The position numbers were made by a program, and so were the translations under genes. From NCBI RefSeq assembly GCF_017652985.1, contig NZ_JAGGDJ010000010.1, forward strand, positions 92,672 through 156,671: DNA of 64,000 bases. The letters are read 5' to 3'. This document shows positions 62,623-64,000 of the stretch, one piece after another; the stretch's first letter is position 1; each line of letters starts with the position of its first letter. This DNA is from Paenibacillus artemisiicola (GTDB lineage: Bacteria > Bacillota > Bacilli > Paenibacillales > Paenibacillaceae). The notes below the pieces were generated by a model. That model had not been told where the DNA came from and ran no database searches. It saw nothing but the letters and a program-made list of their open reading frames with translations.

Positions 62623-64000
62623 GGCTGCGGGAACTGCATGTGGACGGGTTCGGCAAGCTGAGCGGTTTGGCATGCGACGTGGACGCGCCGGTGACGATCG
62701 TCTACGGGCCGAACGAGGCCGGCAAGAGCACGATGCTCGGCTTTGTGCGCGCCATGCTGTTCGGTTTCGCTAACCGGGGCAGTCTGACGGAACGCCAGGA
62801 GCCGGTGAACGGCGGCCGGCATGGCGGCCGGCTGACGTTCGAAGACGGCGCGGGCCGGACGTACGTCGCCGAGCGGCACGCGAGCGCGCCGGGCAAGGTG
62901 CAGGTGCGCGAACCGGAAACGGACGTCGCCGGCTTTGCCGAAACGCTGACGCAGGCGCAGTGGGAGCGGCGGTACTTGGGCGGCGTCGGCGAACGGATCT
63001 TCCGCGAGCTGTTCGCCATCACGCTCACGGAGCTGCAGGCGATCGGGATGCTGGAAGGCGACGAGCTCGGCAGGCAGCTGTACCATGCCGGCTGGAGCGG
63101 AGGCGGCGCGATCGCGGGCGCGGAGAAGCGGCTGCAGGGCGAGCTGGACGAGCTGTTCCGGCCGCGCGGCAGCAACCAGCGCATGAACAAGCTGTTGAAG
63201 TCGCTGGAGGAGAAGGAGGACGAGCTGCGCCGGCTGGAGGACGGAATCGACGCCTTCAACGCGGCGACGGCCGACATCGCGGCGGCCGAGGTCGCGCTTG
63301 CCGAAGCGGAGCGGGGACTCGGCCCGCTGCGGGAACGGAGCGAGCTGCTCGCGCGCGCCGCGGAGCTCCGGGAGAGCTGGCTGGCGCGTTCGGCGCTGCT
63401 GCGCGAGCGGGAGAAGCTGGCGGACGCGCCGCGCTTCGCCGCCGACGCGCGAAGCCGCTGGGAAGCGCTGACGGCCGAAATGCGCCGCGCCGGCGAGGAA
63501 ATCCGAGAAGCGGAGGAGCAGGCTGCCGTGCTCGAGGGCCGGCTGGAACGGCTGGGCTTCGACGCGGAGCTGCTGGCGCGGAAGGCGGACATCGAGTCGC
63601 TGCTGCTGTCCGCCGAGCAAATCGCGGCCGCCCGGCAATCCGCTTCCGAGCTGCAAGCGGAAGCGGCCGAGCATGGCGAAGCGGCGAAGGGGCTGCTGCG
63701 CCGGATTTCGCCGGCGTGGACGGAGGCGGCGCTGCACGGCTTCCAGGCGGGCGTAGCCGAGCGCGAAGCCGTCCGCGTCCACCGGGCGGCGCTCCAGGAC
63801 GCGGAGAAGGCGCTCGGCCTGGCCGACGCCGAGCACCGCGCGGCGTCGGAACGGGAGCGGGAGGCGGCCGCCCAGCTGGACGAGCCGCGGCGCGAGGCCG
63901 CCGGCCCGGTCGGCAGCGGGCCGGCCGAAGCCGGCGGCGCATGGTCCGCGGAAGCGGGCGGCGAAGCGCTCGCGGCGATCTTCCGGCTGCAGCCGCAGAC
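62619..64000 (+). CDS. yhaN: AAA ATPase, YhaN/SbcC-like (partial, cut by window end)
   Basis: The frame starts at ATG 62619 behind AAGGAGGG and stays open to the end of the window (about 460 codons). It has a Walker A motif VYGPNEAGKSTMLGFV (about residues 28-43), an N-terminal AAA_23-type ATPase lobe with ERIFRELFAITLTELQ, then long charged coiled coil from about residue 180 (EEKEDELRRLEDG). The second ATPase lobe must lie outside. As an SMC/Rad50-like ATPase it would drive the YhaO nuclease. Confidence 0.9.
   Translation, partial: MRLRELHVDGFGKLSGLACDVDAPVTIVYGPNEAGKSTMLGFVRAMLFGFANRGSLTERQEPVNGGRHGGRLTFEDGAGRTYVAERHASAPGKVQVREPETDVAGFAETLTQAQWERRYLGGVGERIFRELFAITLTELQAIGMLEGDELGRQLYHAGWSGGGAIAGAEKRLQGELDELFRPRGSNQRMNKLLKSLEEKEDELRRLEDGIDAFNAATADIAAAEVALAEAERGLGPLRERSELLARAAELRESWLARSALLREREKLADAPRFAADARSRWEALTAEMRRAGEEIREAEEQAAVLEGRLERLGFDAELLARKADIESLLLSAEQIAAARQSASELQAEAAEHGEAAKGLLRRISPAWTEAALHGFQAGVAEREAVRVHRAALQDAEKALGLADAEHRAASEREREAAAQLDEPRREAAGPVGSGPAEAGGAWSAEAGGEALAAIFRLQPQ

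Overview
The window is a compact, GC-rich (about 60% by eye) bacterial chromosome segment. It suggests a spore-forming member of the Firmicutes, most likely Paenibacillaceae (Paenibacillus or Cohnella type). Reasons: strong AGGAGG-type ribosome sites with many TTG and GTG starts, two T-box leaders (hisS and alaS), Bacillus-style gene orders (dtd-hisS-aspS; cymR, cysteine desulfurase, PRC-barrel, AI-2E, alaS, ireB, ruvX, DUF1292, mltG, two U32 proteins), a YjcZ-type small sporulation protein, MntR-, GlnR- and CcpA-like operators, and an ABC sugar importer without its own ATPase. No rRNA, tRNA, CRISPR array, insertion sequence or phage gene was recognised.

Layout. 1-5.8 kb: end of dtd, a T-box-controlled hisS-aspS pair, tcdA and a YdeI-like protein. 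6-10.5 kb: manganese transporter mntH behind an MntR-like operator, rarA, and a CNNM/HlyC membrane protein. 10.5-23.6 kb: mnmA divergent from cymR and a cysteine desulfurase (sulfur supply and tRNA 2-thiolation), then the alaS-ireB-ruvX-DUF1292-mltG-U32 housekeeping block. 23.8-31 kb: a chemoreceptor, yugP with a MerR regulator, and amt with a DUF294 nucleotidyltransferase and a DnaQ-type exonuclease behind a GlnR-type box. 31-43.5 kb: JAMM peptidase, MFS exporter, thioredoxin-like lipid-anchored protein, citramalate synthase, DNA polymerase IV, ferredoxin, TPR-linked L,D-transpeptidase, class 2 PyrD, small alarmone synthetase, DUF309 protein, pseudouridine synthase and HAD phosphatase. 43.6-51.7 kb: an accessory-looking stretch of small single genes (YjcZ, LysE, three GNATs, lipoprotein, VanZ, HAD, a eukaryotic-type HisA, P-loop kinase, formaldehyde dehydrogenase, GyrI-like). 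51.8-55.8 kb: a three-gene ABC oligosaccharide importer with an elaborate AT-rich control region. 55.9-64 kb: PhzF, queD-queE-queC, a GGDEF protein, a glycosyltransferase and a yhaO-yhaN (SbcD/SbcC-like) pair cut by the window end.

Most of the window is ordinary core genome. No convincing new multi-gene system was found. The observations most worth following are non-coding: (i) four 7-mers at an exact 11-bp period (651-690) in front of a clean -10 box and, about 30 bp further on, a terminator, which looks like a regulated promoter for a roughly 60-nt C-rich small RNA; (ii) the control region of the sugar importer, with 11-bp-spaced direct repeats over the -35 box, a distal TTGTAT cluster, a perfect cre site and a 9-codon upstream frame; (iii) a GlnR/TnrA box upstream of amt, which here is followed by a DUF294 nucleotidyltransferase instead of glnK; (iv) a translationally coupled VanZ-HAD-HisA operon whose HisA is of the eukaryotic type.
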